Source: Planktothrix rubescens CCAP 1459/22 (GTDB lineage Bacteria; Cyanobacteriota; Cyanobacteriia; Cyanobacteriales; Microcoleaceae). From it: a stretch of DNA of 64,000 bases. A model generated the notes under the pieces. It did no database searches. It saw only the letters and a program-made list of their open reading frames with translations, and was not told the origin of the DNA. A program made the translations under genes and the position numbers. The stretch lies in assembly GCA_904830895.1 (NCBI GenBank), contig LR882958.1, positions 924,001 through 988,000 of the forward strand, written 5' to 3'. Below, in pieces: positions 26,324 through 35,669 of the stretch (within the stretch, counting starts at the first letter, position 1; every line of letters begins with the position of its first letter).

Positions 26324-27667
26324 ATGCACTCCAACTCATTCAAAGAAACCACCATACTAATTGTCGATGATAGCCCAACAAACCTTAATTTATTATCAGG
26401 TTTTATTAATAATTGTGGCTGGAGAATTTTAATCGCAAACCATAGTAATCAAGCTATTCAAGTTGCGGAAACTGAACAACCTGATTTGATTTTATTAGAT
26501 GTGGTCATGCCCGAAACCGATGGGTTTGAAACCTGCAAACACCTGAAAAGTCATGCTTCAACCCATGATATTCCGATCATTTTTATGACCGCAGTGATGG
26601 ATAATTTAGAAAAGGTCAAAGGCTTATCAATTGGGGCTGTGGATTATATTACTAAACCGTTTCAAGCTGAAGAAGTGATTGCTAGAATTAAAATTCATTT
26701 AAAAATTAGTTCTTTAACACAACAATTATTAGAAAAAAATCAAGAATTAGAACAACGGGTTTTAGAAAGAACAGCCGAATTATCCCAAGTATTAGAAGAT
26801 TTAAAACAGTCTAAAATGCAATTAGTACAAAGTGAAAAAATGTCAACTTTAGGGCATTTGATTGCTGGAGTAGCCCATGAAATTAATAATCCGATTAACT
26901 TTATTGCGGGTAATTTGAATCATGCTAATATTTATATTAAGGATTTAATTCAGCATTTAAAACTGTATCAAAGTTATTATCCTAATGCCGATCCTTCTAT
27001 TCTTGCCTATGCTGAATCCATTGATTTAGACTATTTAATCGAAGATTTACCTAAATTGATTTCTTCTATGAAATTAGGCACAGATCGAATTTCTAATATT
27101 AGTACCAGTTTACGCACTTTTTCTCGGAGCGATATTAAGGCTCAAGTTCCTTTTAATATTCATGAAGGGTTAGAAAGTACCCTATTAATCCTGAAACATT
27201 TATTACAAGCAACCGATCACCGTCCTGATATTAAGGTGATTAAAAAGTATGGTCAAATGCCTTTAGTTGACTGCTATCCGGGGCAATTAAATCAGGTGTT
27301 TATGAATTTAATTAATAATGCTATTGATGCCTTAAATGAATCTAGCGCCACTAAATCCTATCAAGAATTACTGCAACATCCGAATCAAATTATAATTTCA
27401 ACCTATCTGGTTTCTAATAGTCGTGCTGTTGCTGTTTCAGTTAGGGATAATGGGACGGGAATGTCTGAAGATACTAAAAAATGTGCCTTTGATTATTTAT
27501 TTACCACTAAACCTGTAGGAAAAGGCACGGGACTGGGACTATCCATTAGTCGAAAGATTATTGAAGATACCCACAAAGGGCGATTATTGTGTCGTTCTCA
27601 GTTAGGAAAAGGATCGGAATTTATTATCGAGATTCCGATTTGTAGAGAATTAGAAATCATTAATTAG
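26324..27667 (+). CDS. Response regulator-histidine kinase hybrid
   Basis: A 447-residue cytosolic signalling protein in inverted hybrid order. The receiver domain is at ~10-125 with phospho-acceptor Asp59 (LILLDVVMPETDG) and the conserved Lys in VDYITKPF. A coiled-coil linker (LLEKNQELEQRVLERTAELS) leads to the kinase core: H-box His185 in GVAHEINNPINF, N-box MNLINNAIDAL, G-boxes VRDNGTGMSED and GKGTGLGLSISRKIIEDTHK. All catalytic residues are present. There is no membrane or sensory domain, so the receiver probably gates the kinase in response to an upstream kinase. No partner is adjacent. Confidence 0.93.
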   Translation: MHSNSFKETTILIVDDSPTNLNLLSGFINNCGWRILIANHSNQAIQVAETEQPDLILLDVVMPETDGFETCKHLKSHASTHDIPIIFMTAVMDNLEKVKGLSIGAVDYITKPFQAEEVIARIKIHLKISSLTQQLLEKNQELEQRVLERTAELSQVLEDLKQSKMQLVQSEKMSTLGHLIAGVAHEINNPINFIAGNLNHANIYIKDLIQHLKLYQSYYPNADPSILAYAESIDLDYLIEDLPKLISSMKLGTDRISNISTSLRTFSRSDIKAQVPFNIHEGLESTLLILKHLLQATDHRPDIKVIKKYGQMPLVDCYPGQLNQVFMNLINNAIDALNESSATKSYQELLQHPNQIIISTYLVSNSRAVAVSVRDNGTGMSEDTKKCAFDYLFTTKPVGKGTGLGLSISRKIIEDTHKGRLLCRSQLGKGSEFIIEIPICRELEIIN

Positions 27668-27677
27668 TAATCAGTAT

Positions 27678-27701
27678 AGAGACGCGCCATGGTGAGTCTC
27701 T
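27678..27701. repeat. GAGACGCGCCATGG-type palindrome after the kinase gene
   Basis: AGAGACGCGCCATGGTGAGTC plus TCT forms an imperfect palindrome 10 bp after the kinase stop. It is related to the triple repeat within the CHAT gene (12518-12562). Confidence 0.6.
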
Positions 27702-27738
27702 ACTATCAGACCCAACATAGGAATTAAATCCAAAAATA

Positions 27739-29220
27739 ATGACTGATACAAAATATAAATTTCAACTCAAATTATCTAGTTTTACTTTGGGAATGATCTC
27801 AATATTTATTGGGTCTATTCTTTTAAGATTTTGGGGTTTAGGCCGATTTAATAGTTTGGTTTTTGATGAAGTTTATTTTGCTCAATTTGCTAATAATTAT
27901 TTAACTGAAACTCCTTTTTTTAATTCCCATCCCCCCCTAAGTCAATATTTAATTGCCATTGGAATTTGGCTCGGATCTAAACTACCCTTCGGACAAGAAA
28001 CCATTAATAATTTAACGGGTTCGACCCTATCTACTTGGAGTTATCGGTGGTTTAATGCTTTATTTGGTTCGTTTATTCCCTTAATTGTAGGTGCGATCGC
28101 CTATCAACTAACTCAACGTCGCAGTTATACTTTAATTGCTACCTTTTTAATGGCAACAGATGGATTATTTCTAGTAGAATCTCGCTATGCTCTGAGTAAT
28201 ATTTATATTGTATTTTTTGGATTATTAGGACAACTATTTTTTTTAAAGGCTTTACATAAAAAAGGGATTAACCATTGGTTTTGGATGGGTTTAGCCGGAA
28301 TTGGATTAGGAGCAGCAGCCCTAACTAAATGGAATGGATTAGGATTTTTATTGGGGATTTATTTAATATTAATAGTCTCAGGATTGATTCAATATTGTAC
28401 CAAAAATTCAAAAAAAATAATCCCAGAAACATCTTTTAAATCTCCCTTACAAAATCTAAATCAACTCACCACAATTATTATTCTAGTCACCTTAATTATC
28501 ATTCCTATTCTGGTTTATTGGATCGGTTGGCTTCCCCATTTACAACAAAATCCAGATCCGCCCTTTTGGGGTCTTCAAGCTAAAATTTGGGCTTATCATC
28601 ATAACTTAGGAGATGGTACAAAAGTTCATCCCTACTGTTCTAAATGGTACAGTTGGATTCTGATGTTACGACCAATTGCCTATTTTTATCAGAAAGTTGA
28701 TACTACCACTCCCCTTGATCCAACTTTACCTTTAAGTTATCCCGATCAACTTCCCATTATTTATTCAGTTCATGCGATGGGAAATCCCTTTTTATGGTGG
28801 TTATCGACCTTAGCAAGTTTATTATTATGTTTTCTGTTAATTCAACGAGTTTGGATGGCTTTATCTGTTAGATTTCCCTATTTAAAACCTAGATTATCCC
28901 TAGAATTTCCGCCGACACCGGAACTGTGGTTGGCTCTATTTTTAAGTTTGAATTGGTTAGCAAATTTATTACCCTGGGTGAGAGTTACTCGCTGTTTATT
29001 TATTTATCACTATATGACCGGATTTGTGTTTAGCTGTATGGCTTTAGCTTGGTGGGTAGAACGATGGTTATATAGTCATAATAAACAATTTCGGTGGCTA
29101 GGATTTCTGATCATATTCCTGGTTTTATTTGGTTTTTTGTATTGGATGCCCTTATATTTGGGACTGCCTTTATCCCCTCTACAATGGCAACTGCGGATGT
29201 GGTTTCGATCTTGGATTTAG
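27739..29220 (+). CDS. PMT/GT39-family membrane glycosyltransferase
   Basis: A 493-residue integral membrane protein with about ten hydrophobic helices. The N-terminus after the first helix reads RFNSLVFDEVYFAQFANNYL, containing the Asp-Glu pair of protein O-mannosyltransferase-type (GT39) enzymes; FFNSHPPLSQYLIAIGIWLG and FLMATDGLFLVESRYALSNI are also family blocks. The C-terminal half has NPFLWWLSTLASLLL and WLANLLPWVRVTRCLFIYHY as in PMT proteins. It would transfer a sugar from a polyprenyl-phosphate donor to a protein or glycan outside the membrane. The substrate is unknown and no pathway genes flank it. Confidence 0.88.
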   Translation: MTDTKYKFQLKLSSFTLGMISIFIGSILLRFWGLGRFNSLVFDEVYFAQFANNYLTETPFFNSHPPLSQYLIAIGIWLGSKLPFGQETINNLTGSTLSTWSYRWFNALFGSFIPLIVGAIAYQLTQRRSYTLIATFLMATDGLFLVESRYALSNIYIVFFGLLGQLFFLKALHKKGINHWFWMGLAGIGLGAAALTKWNGLGFLLGIYLILIVSGLIQYCTKNSKKIIPETSFKSPLQNLNQLTTIIILVTLIIIPILVYWIGWLPHLQQNPDPPFWGLQAKIWAYHHNLGDGTKVHPYCSKWYSWILMLRPIAYFYQKVDTTTPLDPTLPLSYPDQLPIIYSVHAMGNPFLWWLSTLASLLLCFLLIQRVWMALSVRFPYLKPRLSLEFPPTPELWLALFLSLNWLANLLPWVRVTRCLFIYHYMTGFVFSCMALAWWVERWLYSHNKQFRWLGFLIIFLVLFGFLYWMPLYLGLPLSPLQWQLRMWFRSWI

Positions 29221-29366
29221 CTTCTGGGACTGATCCCAATTTAGAATAAAAGGTGAGATTCATCACATTAATTGGTAATAATGATCACAAATAATCTTGA
29301 TAGATATTGCGGAAATCTCAAGCTAGATCGTGAATACTTGTAATAGGTTCTAAAAAATATAATTTT

Positions 29367-29579
29367 ATGAATAACAATAACTCTGATTCCAAAGAATACC
29401 CCGTACCAGAATCCCAAGAAAAACAATTAGATGCGATCGCTAAACTAGCAGTTTTAAGTTTAACCTGGTCTTTAGCGGGTCTATCCCCAAAAAATAGATC
29501 CAGTGCCAACCCCAAAATAGCCACCCCAAATATCCATATTAACTTGTCTGGACTCAAAGATGGGGTTTTTCCCTCTTAG
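29367..29579 (+). CDS. Small hypothetical protein (doubtful)
   Basis: A 70-codon frame with no good Shine-Dalgarno site (AATATAATTTT precedes the ATG). The product has a polar start (NNNNSDSKEYPVPESQEK) and one short hydrophobic helix (AIAKLAVLSLTWSLAGL) interrupted by a HIP1 site. Only its position between two genes on the same strand supports it. I do not recognise it. Confidence 0.35.
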   Translation: MNNNNSDSKEYPVPESQEKQLDAIAKLAVLSLTWSLAGLSPKNRSSANPKIATPNIHINLSGLKDGVFPS

Positions 29580-29662
29580 TTGCCCATTTTTTCGATAATC
29601 TGGGGCAAGGACATATTAAACTAAATTGTGAATTGGTTAATACCCCAAGGAGAACACCGGAC

Positions 29663-29869
29663 GTGGCAATCGAAATTGGTCAAAGAGTCAAGATTCGTCG
29701 AGTTATAGAGCGAGTCCCTGCCGATATTATCGCTCAACTCAAGCAAAATCCTTTTGGAACTGTCAAAGGCTTCAAAATGGTAGATGGGAGTGGAGTCGGT
29801 TTTATTGTCCAACTCGATAATAAAGCAGCAACTTGGTTCTTTGAAGATGAACTAGAAGTTTCTCGTTAA
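29663..29869 (+). CDS. DUF2862 domain protein
   Basis: A 68-residue protein of the small cyanobacterial DUF2862 family (EIGQRVKIRRVIERVPADII, then GTVKGFKMVDGSGVGFIVQL and WFFEDELEV), predicted to be an SH3-like beta barrel. I start it at GTG 29663, because AGGAGA ends nine bases upstream; a frame extension to a TTG at 29633 has no such site. The cellular role is unknown. Conservation across cyanobacteria suggests a housekeeping function. Confidence 0.85.
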   Translation: MAIEIGQRVKIRRVIERVPADIIAQLKQNPFGTVKGFKMVDGSGVGFIVQLDNKAATWFFEDELEVSR

Positions 29870-29984
29870 TATTCCCATACGGCGGGGGACGGGAAATGTT
29901 AAGGGGATGATCTGCAAGTTTGGCTTCGGGCTATTATGGATCATCCTCTTGATTTTTGGAAATTGTCAAAATGTCATTCGCTTC

Positions 29985-30086
29985 TATAGCAATCCTATTT
30001 AAGTTGTAATATTTTTTGAAATTTAATCCTTGTGGTAGGGGCAATTCATGAATTGCCCCTACCACAACCTATTGAGGATTGCTATA
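29985..30086. mobile_element. MITE-like element, family B
   Basis: A 102-bp element with perfect 12-bp terminal inverted repeats TATAGCAATCCT (29985-29996) and AGGATTGCTATA (30075-30086), and an internal palindrome around GGGGCAATTCATGAATTGCC. It carries no ORF. A truncated copy is at 15237-15309. Its right end supplies the last codons and stop of the DUF29 gene. Confidence 0.75.
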
Positions 30087-30560
30087 TATATGACTATTAT
30101 CGGAATCGGGTAAATAATCAATGTTTAGTGTTTCTTCAATAGAAAATGGACAATTTTCAGGAAAAAAAGAACGGGGTAAACCTGTTTCTGCGGCTGCTAA
30201 TTTTTTAGCACCTTGATAACATTGTATAAAAATATTTTCTAAAAATGGCTTGAGACTGGGACTGTTTTCGAGTGCATCTTCAATCCTTTGACGATGCTCA
30301 ATGATTGTATATTGCCAACTATTAGAACGTTTTTCTGGCTGAAATCTATATTTCAGTAAGTGCATTAATAAAATCCTCAGATTACTTTTTAAGGCATTTT
30401 TATCATTTTTTCCCATACTGTCTAATTCTTCAATTAAATTTTGACAATCTAATTCTTCAAAATGTTTGCTTTCTAGCAATTGAATCGTTTGCTGTACCCA
30501 TAAATGGAAATCTTGTTCATAAAGTTGGTTGAGTTTGAGTGATAATTCAGAGTTCATCAA
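30069..30560 (-). CDS. DUF29 family protein
   Basis: A 163-residue helical protein typical of the DUF29 family, which is expanded in filamentous cyanobacteria: LYEQDFHLWVQQTIQLLESK, LDCQNLIEELDSMGKNDKNA, LRILLMHLLKYRFQPEKRSN, SWQYTIIEHRQRIEDALENS and GLPRSFFPENCPFSIEETLN. Function is unknown. The C-terminal YSNPQ and stop codon are encoded by the terminal inverted repeat of the MITE-like element at 29985-30086. Confidence 0.9.
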   Translation of the reverse strand: MMNSELSLKLNQLYEQDFHLWVQQTIQLLESKHFEELDCQNLIEELDSMGKNDKNALKSNLRILLMHLLKYRFQPEKRSNSWQYTIIEHRQRIEDALENSPSLKPFLENIFIQCYQGAKKLAAAETGLPRSFFPENCPFSIEETLNIDYLPDSDNSHIYSNPQ

Positions 30561-30664
30561 ATTAGCTCCTTGATGAGTTGAAAATATACCGGATTGCCGT
30601 ATACCTATTCTAATTGATTTGTTGTAGGATCAAGTTTCCATAAACGAGATTAGGAAAATCATAA

Positions 30665-31759
30665 ATGGCCTTAACATTAACATTTTTGGGCAAGGGGGGT
30701 ACGGGTCGGACAACACTGGCGATCGCAGCCGCTCAACAATTGGCCGCCAGTGGGAAGCGGGTATTATTAGTCGGACAAGATGGTAGTCCCGCCTGGAATA
30801 TCCTACTAGAAACGGAAGTGGGGTGTGATCCAACGGAAATCGCCACCCATTTAAAAGCCGTACAATTGAAAAGTGCAGTTTTACTCGAACGCAGTTGGGA
30901 AGAAGTAAAAAAGCTGGAAAACCAATATGTTCGTACCCCGTTTTTTAGGAATGTTTATGGTCAGGAATTGGGAGTTTTACCCGGGATGGATAGTGCCCTG
31001 GCCCTCAACGCGATTCGCCAATATGATGCCAGTGGCGAATATGATGTAATTGTTTATGATGGGTTAGCCAGTCAAGATACCCTGAGAATGTTAGGAATGC
31101 CAGAGATTTTAAGCTGGTATTTACGCCGTTTTCGGAATGTATTTATGGAGTCGGATTTGGGAAAAACCCTTTCTCCTTTTGTACAACCGATTGCCAGTAG
31201 TGTTCTGAATATTGATATTTCTGGGGATACTTTTGCCCAACCAACTCAAGACATGAATAATATCTTGGAGCAAGGGAAAACGGCGGTATCCGATCCTCAG
31301 CGAGTGGCGGCTTATTTAGTTAGTACCCAAGATGAAGTGGCGATCGCCACAGCTAGATATTTATGGGGAAGTGCCCAACAGGTGGGACTCACCGTGGGCG
31401 GGATGCTATTAAACCAAACATCCCTAACAGAAGCAATTACAGAGGCATTTGATCCCTTAAAAGTCAGTGTAATTCCCCCACGTTCGGGTCAAAGTTGGCA
31501 ACCTCTGATCGAGTCTTTACCTGATTTTACCCAGGCTGGGTTAGCGCCAAAACCAATTAGTATTGATGTGGCACAACGCAAGGTTAGCCTGTTTCTGCCC
31601 AGTTTTGATAAAAAACAAGTCAAGCTAACCCAATACGGCCCAGAAGTCACGATAGAAGCCGGAGATCAACGGCGGAATATCTTCCTTCCCCCAGCCTTAA
31701 CCGGAAAACCCGTAACTGGAGCCAAGTTTCAAAACGGTTATTTAACGATTAGCTTTTAA
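30665..31759 (+). CDS. Get3/ArsA-like ATPase with HSP20-like C-terminus
   Basis: A 364-residue soluble P-loop ATPase. The N-terminus reads LTFLGKGGTGRTTLAIAAAQ, the deviant Walker A of the Get3/ArsA group, but with Arg where the usual GKT lysine stands. DVIVYDGLASQDTL matches the switch region. The last ~60 residues (KQVKLTQYGPEVTIEAGDQR, then FLPPALTGKPVTGAKFQNGY) resemble the HSP20-like domain found at the end of cyanobacterial ArsA-like proteins. Possible roles are tail-anchored or thylakoid membrane protein targeting, inferred from Get3. It lacks the CxxC zinc motif that joins Get3 dimers. It stands alone as a transcription unit. Confidence 0.85.
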   Translation: MALTLTFLGKGGTGRTTLAIAAAQQLAASGKRVLLVGQDGSPAWNILLETEVGCDPTEIATHLKAVQLKSAVLLERSWEEVKKLENQYVRTPFFRNVYGQELGVLPGMDSALALNAIRQYDASGEYDVIVYDGLASQDTLRMLGMPEILSWYLRRFRNVFMESDLGKTLSPFVQPIASSVLNIDISGDTFAQPTQDMNNILEQGKTAVSDPQRVAAYLVSTQDEVAIATARYLWGSAQQVGLTVGGMLLNQTSLTEAITEAFDPLKVSVIPPRSGQSWQPLIESLPDFTQAGLAPKPISIDVAQRKVSLFLPSFDKKQVKLTQYGPEVTIEAGDQRRNIFLPPALTGKPVTGAKFQNGYLTISF

Positions 31760-31769
31760 TCAGTTATCA

Positions 31770-31975
31770 GTCATCAGTTAACAGTTATCAGTTAACAGTT
31801 ATCAGTTATCAGTCATCAGTCATCAGTGCGATAGTTAATCGTTAACTATTAATTTATTCATCGAAAAACAAACCACTATCACCAATTACCTATTCGTAAT
31901 TCGTAATTCGTAATTCGTAATTCGTAATTCGTAGTTCGTAATTTCCCATTACCCATTACCCATTACCTTAAATTA
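31770..31975. repeat. STRR cluster (ATCAGTTAACAGTT, then TTCGTAA units, then CCCATTA units)
   Basis: Three short repeat types in series: CAGTTATCAGTTAACAGT around 31770-31825, seven-base TTCGTAA units around 31890-31940, and CCCATTA units at 31945-31970. No gene is present. Confidence 0.85.
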
Positions 31976-32419
31976 TTAATAGGGTTCAGAGGAAGAAGAA
32001 CGGGGTGAAGGTTCTACTTGAGAATCTATAGTTTGATTATTTAAGTTTAATTTTTCATTAATTGTCAGGGATATTCCCAGGAACAAAAGACTGCTAATAA
32101 TCGCTAAAAGTGGTAATCCTTTCGTTAAGCTTAAATCTCGTAGAATTCGTGCAAGGGGATGACTTTGGCGTCGGAGCATTTGGGCAACGGCACACTGTTG
32201 GAGGCAAAAGGGATCTCGCACATAATGACCACTGTGACTCAGGACAAAATTGGTATGGCAGTGAGGGCAAGTAAAGAGTCCACCTAACATTCCAATTGAG
32301 GGCAAAATGCTAGTATGATGGCAAATTGGGCAGGTAACAGAATGGGTGTTAAAGGTATCTGCGTTCATAATAACTGGACTCAAACGTAGAAAATTAAAGG
32401 TTTGTGGAAGCTTGGGCAC
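31976..32419 (-). CDS. Zinc-ribbon protein with one membrane helix
   Basis: A 147-residue protein from GTG 32419, or 130 from ATG 32368; neither start has a clear ribosome binding site. Two CxxC pairs (VTCPICHHTS and FTCPHCHTNF) form a zinc ribbon near residues 28-60. A further Cys pair (FCLQQCAV) follows, then one hydrophobic helix (PLLAIISSLLFLGISLTI) near the C-terminus and a Ser/Pro tail. I do not recognise a family. It is probably membrane-anchored with a cytosolic zinc domain. Confidence 0.65.
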   Translation of the reverse strand: MPKLPQTFNFLRLSPVIMNADTFNTHSVTCPICHHTSILPSIGMLGGLFTCPHCHTNFVLSHSGHYVRDPFCLQQCAVAQMLRRQSHPLARILRDLSLTKGLPLLAIISSLLFLGISLTINEKLNLNNQTIDSQVEPSPRSSSSEPY

Positions 32420-32624
32420 ATGGCAACAGCTTGGACAGTGAGTTATCTTCGTTGCTTTCTATTACTTCTAGTCTACCTCTAAGGTAGGAGAGTTTATCAA
32501 GGAGAAACATTAATATTTGTAGAGCAGAAACCACCAACCCTCAACTCCAACTCAAGAGGGGCGATAAATCAGTTAAACTTTATTCAGAGATTTTGATCAT
32601 CACAAAAAGGGGTTTGGGCATCGC

Positions 32625-35600
32625 ATGGAAAAACCAGTCAGTGGTTCCGCTATGCTGGGACAGGGGGTGCTGCGGGGACTGAATCTCCGTCAGGAAGAAG
32701 TAGAAAGAACCCTACTGATGTTTTTGGTCTACACCTTAGCGTCCGTGGGGTTAATTTGGTTAGAACTCAGTACCGTGGGTTTATTCCTGGATGAATACGG
32801 CGCTGATAAATTACCCTGGATCTATATCGCCAGTGCTGGGATGGGTTCAGGCTTGGGCTTTGTGTATTCATCGCTGCAAAAGGTTTTTCCCCTACGTCAA
32901 GCGATTGTCATTATCTTTGTGATCATGGCAATACCCCTATTTTTATTTCGTTGGGGACTAGGATTATCCGATATCAAAATATTAGGGTTAAGTCTTCAAT
33001 TTATCACCCTATTTTTAATGTGGTTATGGGTGGAAGCCTCTTATGTTCTCAACGACTTAAATAATGCGATTACCGCCAACCAACTGTTTAATATTCGAGA
33101 AATTAAACGCACCTATCCAATTATTAGTAGTGGATTTCTAGTCGCCGGGGTGATTAGTGGGTTTTCCCTTCCCCTACTATTAAGAGTGGTGGGACTGAAT
33201 AACGTCACTTTGGTTTCCGGGGTGATGGTACTCCTAGCCGCCGTAATTTTATTTTATCTATCCAAACGCTACGGTCAATCCTTCCCCGACTCCACACGCT
33301 GGACACCGGAAGATGAAGAACAAGAATTTAGTACCCGTAATCTCAAGGGCCCGGTGTTGGGTTATGTAATTCCCCTAGTCTCGTTTTTTGTTCTAGCAGA
33401 AGCCCTATATGTATTAGTCGATTTTCAATTTTTTAGTCAATTAGAATTTCAAAGCGATACGGCCGGAGCCAGTGGGATTGTTAGCTTCCTGGGAATCTTT
33501 GAAGGGATTTTGAGTGTAGCTCAAGTCCTAACTCAGTGGTTTGGGTCTAGCCGATTAGTTGAACGCACGGGAGTCTTTGTCACCGCCATTGTTTTACCCG
33601 TTGGGGTGATTATTTTAGGCACGATTTCCCTGATTGGGGGAATTACCGGAATATTTTCTGTTTTTATAGGATTTGTGATCCTGCGATTTTTAGATGAATT
33701 ATTCCATTACACCTTAATTGAAACCACCGGAGCCGTCCTGTTCCAACCATTGCCGGATCACGTTCGCAGCGATATTCAATCAATGGTAAACGGGGTGTTT
33801 GAACCGATGTCCACGGGGGTGACGGGGGTACTGATTTTAATTACCCTCTGGATTTCGCGGTTGATTTTTCCCGAATCGACCCAAACCCAGTTACAAACTC
33901 AACAGGGATTAATGTTCGTCGGTCTGATCATCCTCATGGCCTTCGTCTGGTTATTTGTGGTTTGGTTAATTCGCGCCCAATATGTGAGTTTATTGGTTCG
34001 GAGCGCCGAACGGGGGCGGCTGAGTGTCTCGGATATTGATATGCCCCAACTCAAGCGGAATGTGGTGGAAACCTTGAAGAAACCCGGAGAAGAAGCCGAT
34101 AAACGCTCCTGTATTGAACTTCTGAGTCAACTGGATGCGAAAAATGTCGGTGAAACCCTGGTTCCCCTCCTGGGTAGTCTTTCCCCAGGGTTACAGCGTC
34201 AGAGCTTGGAAATTATGCTCAATCACCCCAATCCCGCCTATTTGGAGGAAATCCGAGCTTTTACCCAAGGGACTTTGGCCCCGGAAGTCCTGGCCCTGGC
34301 TTTGCGATATCTGTGGTTAACCGAAACCAGTCCCGATATGGAACAGTTGCGCCCCTATCTCCAACCCCAGGTTGATCCGGTGGTGCGGGGAACGGCCGGG
34401 GCCTTGATTTTGCGTCGAGGCGATCGCGAACAAAAGGCCGCCGCCACCAATACCATCCGGCGGATGATTACCAACGGCCAAGAACGGGAACGGGTGATGG
34501 GAGTCCGCGCCCTGGGAGAAGCTGACTATTTACAAGGACTGCGGCTCTATCTTAACGATTTGTTACAGGATGAATCTTTGCGCGTCCGTTGTGCATTATT
34601 AGATGTGATCGCCTCTACCCATTTGGAAGAATACTATCCTTCTTTAATGAAAGCTCTCTGCTATCGTTCCACAAGGGATACGGCTTTACAGGCTTTAGTG
34701 AGATTAGGGAATGAGGCAATTCCTTTGTTAATCCAGCAAGCTAGTGATATCTATAAACCGGATTTGGTGCGCTTACAGGCTTGGACAGCCCTGGGCGAAA
34801 TTGGTACTACCGAAGCCCTGGATACCCTGATCGGTGAATTGATGATTTCCTGGGGAACTACCCGACGCAATATCCTGAGAATTTTGCTAAAAATTCCTCA
34901 AGATGCTGGAATTGAAGGAGTATTAGATCGGGTCGGACGCACCGGGGTAGAAATTTTAATTGAGCAGGAATTAATGTTCATCGGTCAGATTTATGCGGCT
35001 TTGCTGGATTTGTCCCTAGAAACACCTATGCTGTCGGACTCGGAAGATGAAGATTCAGATACCTTTGATCCCTTCGATCCGGTTGTCCCTGATATTCATG
35101 CTCCCCAACAGTTATTAAAACGCGCCCTGGAAGGATTAGAAATTGATGCGGTCGATCGTTGCTTTTTGTTAATGAAGTTTTTGTATCCCCATGACTCCAT
35201 TCAAGCAGCATCCTTTAATGTTCAGTCAAATTCTTCAGATAATGTGGCACGGGGGTTAGAAATTATTGATAATATTGTTGATATTGCCCATAAACGGGCA
35301 TTAATTAGCATTCTTGATCAACACTCTAAATTAGAGAAATTGCAGAATTTATCCGATTTAGTTAGCTATCAACCCCTGAAACCAAGCGATCGCCTACGCC
35401 GTTTATTAGAGTTACGTCATTTTCTCTCGGACTGGGCTTTGGCTTGTTGTTTCCATGTCGCCAAAAGCTCCCGATGGAGTTTAACGGCTGAACAAGCCTT
35501 GATGTGCTTACGTCATCCCACCGGGTTTGTTCGAGAAGCTGTCTTAGCATATCTAAAGATTGCATCTGAACGGGCTTTGATAGAATTATTGCCAATGCTA

Positions 35601-35669
35601 CAAAATGATCCCGATCATTTAGTCGCAAACCAAGTTGAGGAGTTAATGATGCAGCTTGGAGTTAAGTAG
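32625..35669 (+). CDS. MFS/nucleotide-translocase-like membrane protein with HEAT-repeat tail
   Basis: A 1014-residue protein. The first ~450 residues contain about 12 hydrophobic helices arranged like the major facilitator/ATP-ADP translocase superfamily (for example LLMFLVYTLASVGLIWLEL, YVIPLVSFFVLAEALYVLV, GLMFVGLIILMAFVWLFVVW). Residues ~480-1010 are HEAT-like helical repeats (ERERVMGVRALGEADYLQGL, LVRLQAWTALGEIGTTEALD, GFVREAVLAYLKIASERALI). The transported substrate is unknown. A cyclic-nucleotide-binding domain protein follows in the same direction, now separated by a group II intron. That arrangement suggests a cNMP-regulated membrane complex (inference). Confidence 0.8.
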   Translation: MEKPVSGSAMLGQGVLRGLNLRQEEVERTLLMFLVYTLASVGLIWLELSTVGLFLDEYGADKLPWIYIASAGMGSGLGFVYSSLQKVFPLRQAIVIIFVIMAIPLFLFRWGLGLSDIKILGLSLQFITLFLMWLWVEASYVLNDLNNAITANQLFNIREIKRTYPIISSGFLVAGVISGFSLPLLLRVVGLNNVTLVSGVMVLLAAVILFYLSKRYGQSFPDSTRWTPEDEEQEFSTRNLKGPVLGYVIPLVSFFVLAEALYVLVDFQFFSQLEFQSDTAGASGIVSFLGIFEGILSVAQVLTQWFGSSRLVERTGVFVTAIVLPVGVIILGTISLIGGITGIFSVFIGFVILRFLDELFHYTLIETTGAVLFQPLPDHVRSDIQSMVNGVFEPMSTGVTGVLILITLWISRLIFPESTQTQLQTQQGLMFVGLIILMAFVWLFVVWLIRAQYVSLLVRSAERGRLSVSDIDMPQLKRNVVETLKKPGEEADKRSCIELLSQLDAKNVGETLVPLLGSLSPGLQRQSLEIMLNHPNPAYLEEIRAFTQGTLAPEVLALALRYLWLTETSPDMEQLRPYLQPQVDPVVRGTAGALILRRGDREQKAAATNTIRRMITNGQERERVMGVRALGEADYLQGLRLYLNDLLQDESLRVRCALLDVIASTHLEEYYPSLMKALCYRSTRDTALQALVRLGNEAIPLLIQQASDIYKPDLVRLQAWTALGEIGTTEALDTLIGELMISWGTTRRNILRILLKIPQDAGIEGVLDRVGRTGVEILIEQELMFIGQIYAALLDLSLETPMLSDSEDEDSDTFDPFDPVVPDIHAPQQLLKRALEGLEIDAVDRCFLLMKFLYPHDSIQAASFNVQSNSSDNVARGLEIIDNIVDIAHKRALISILDQHSKLEKLQNLSDLVSYQPLKPSDRLRRLLELRHFLSDWALACCFHVAKSSRWSLTAEQALMCLRHPTGFVREAVLAYLKIASERALIELLPMLQNDPDHLVANQVEELMMQLGVK

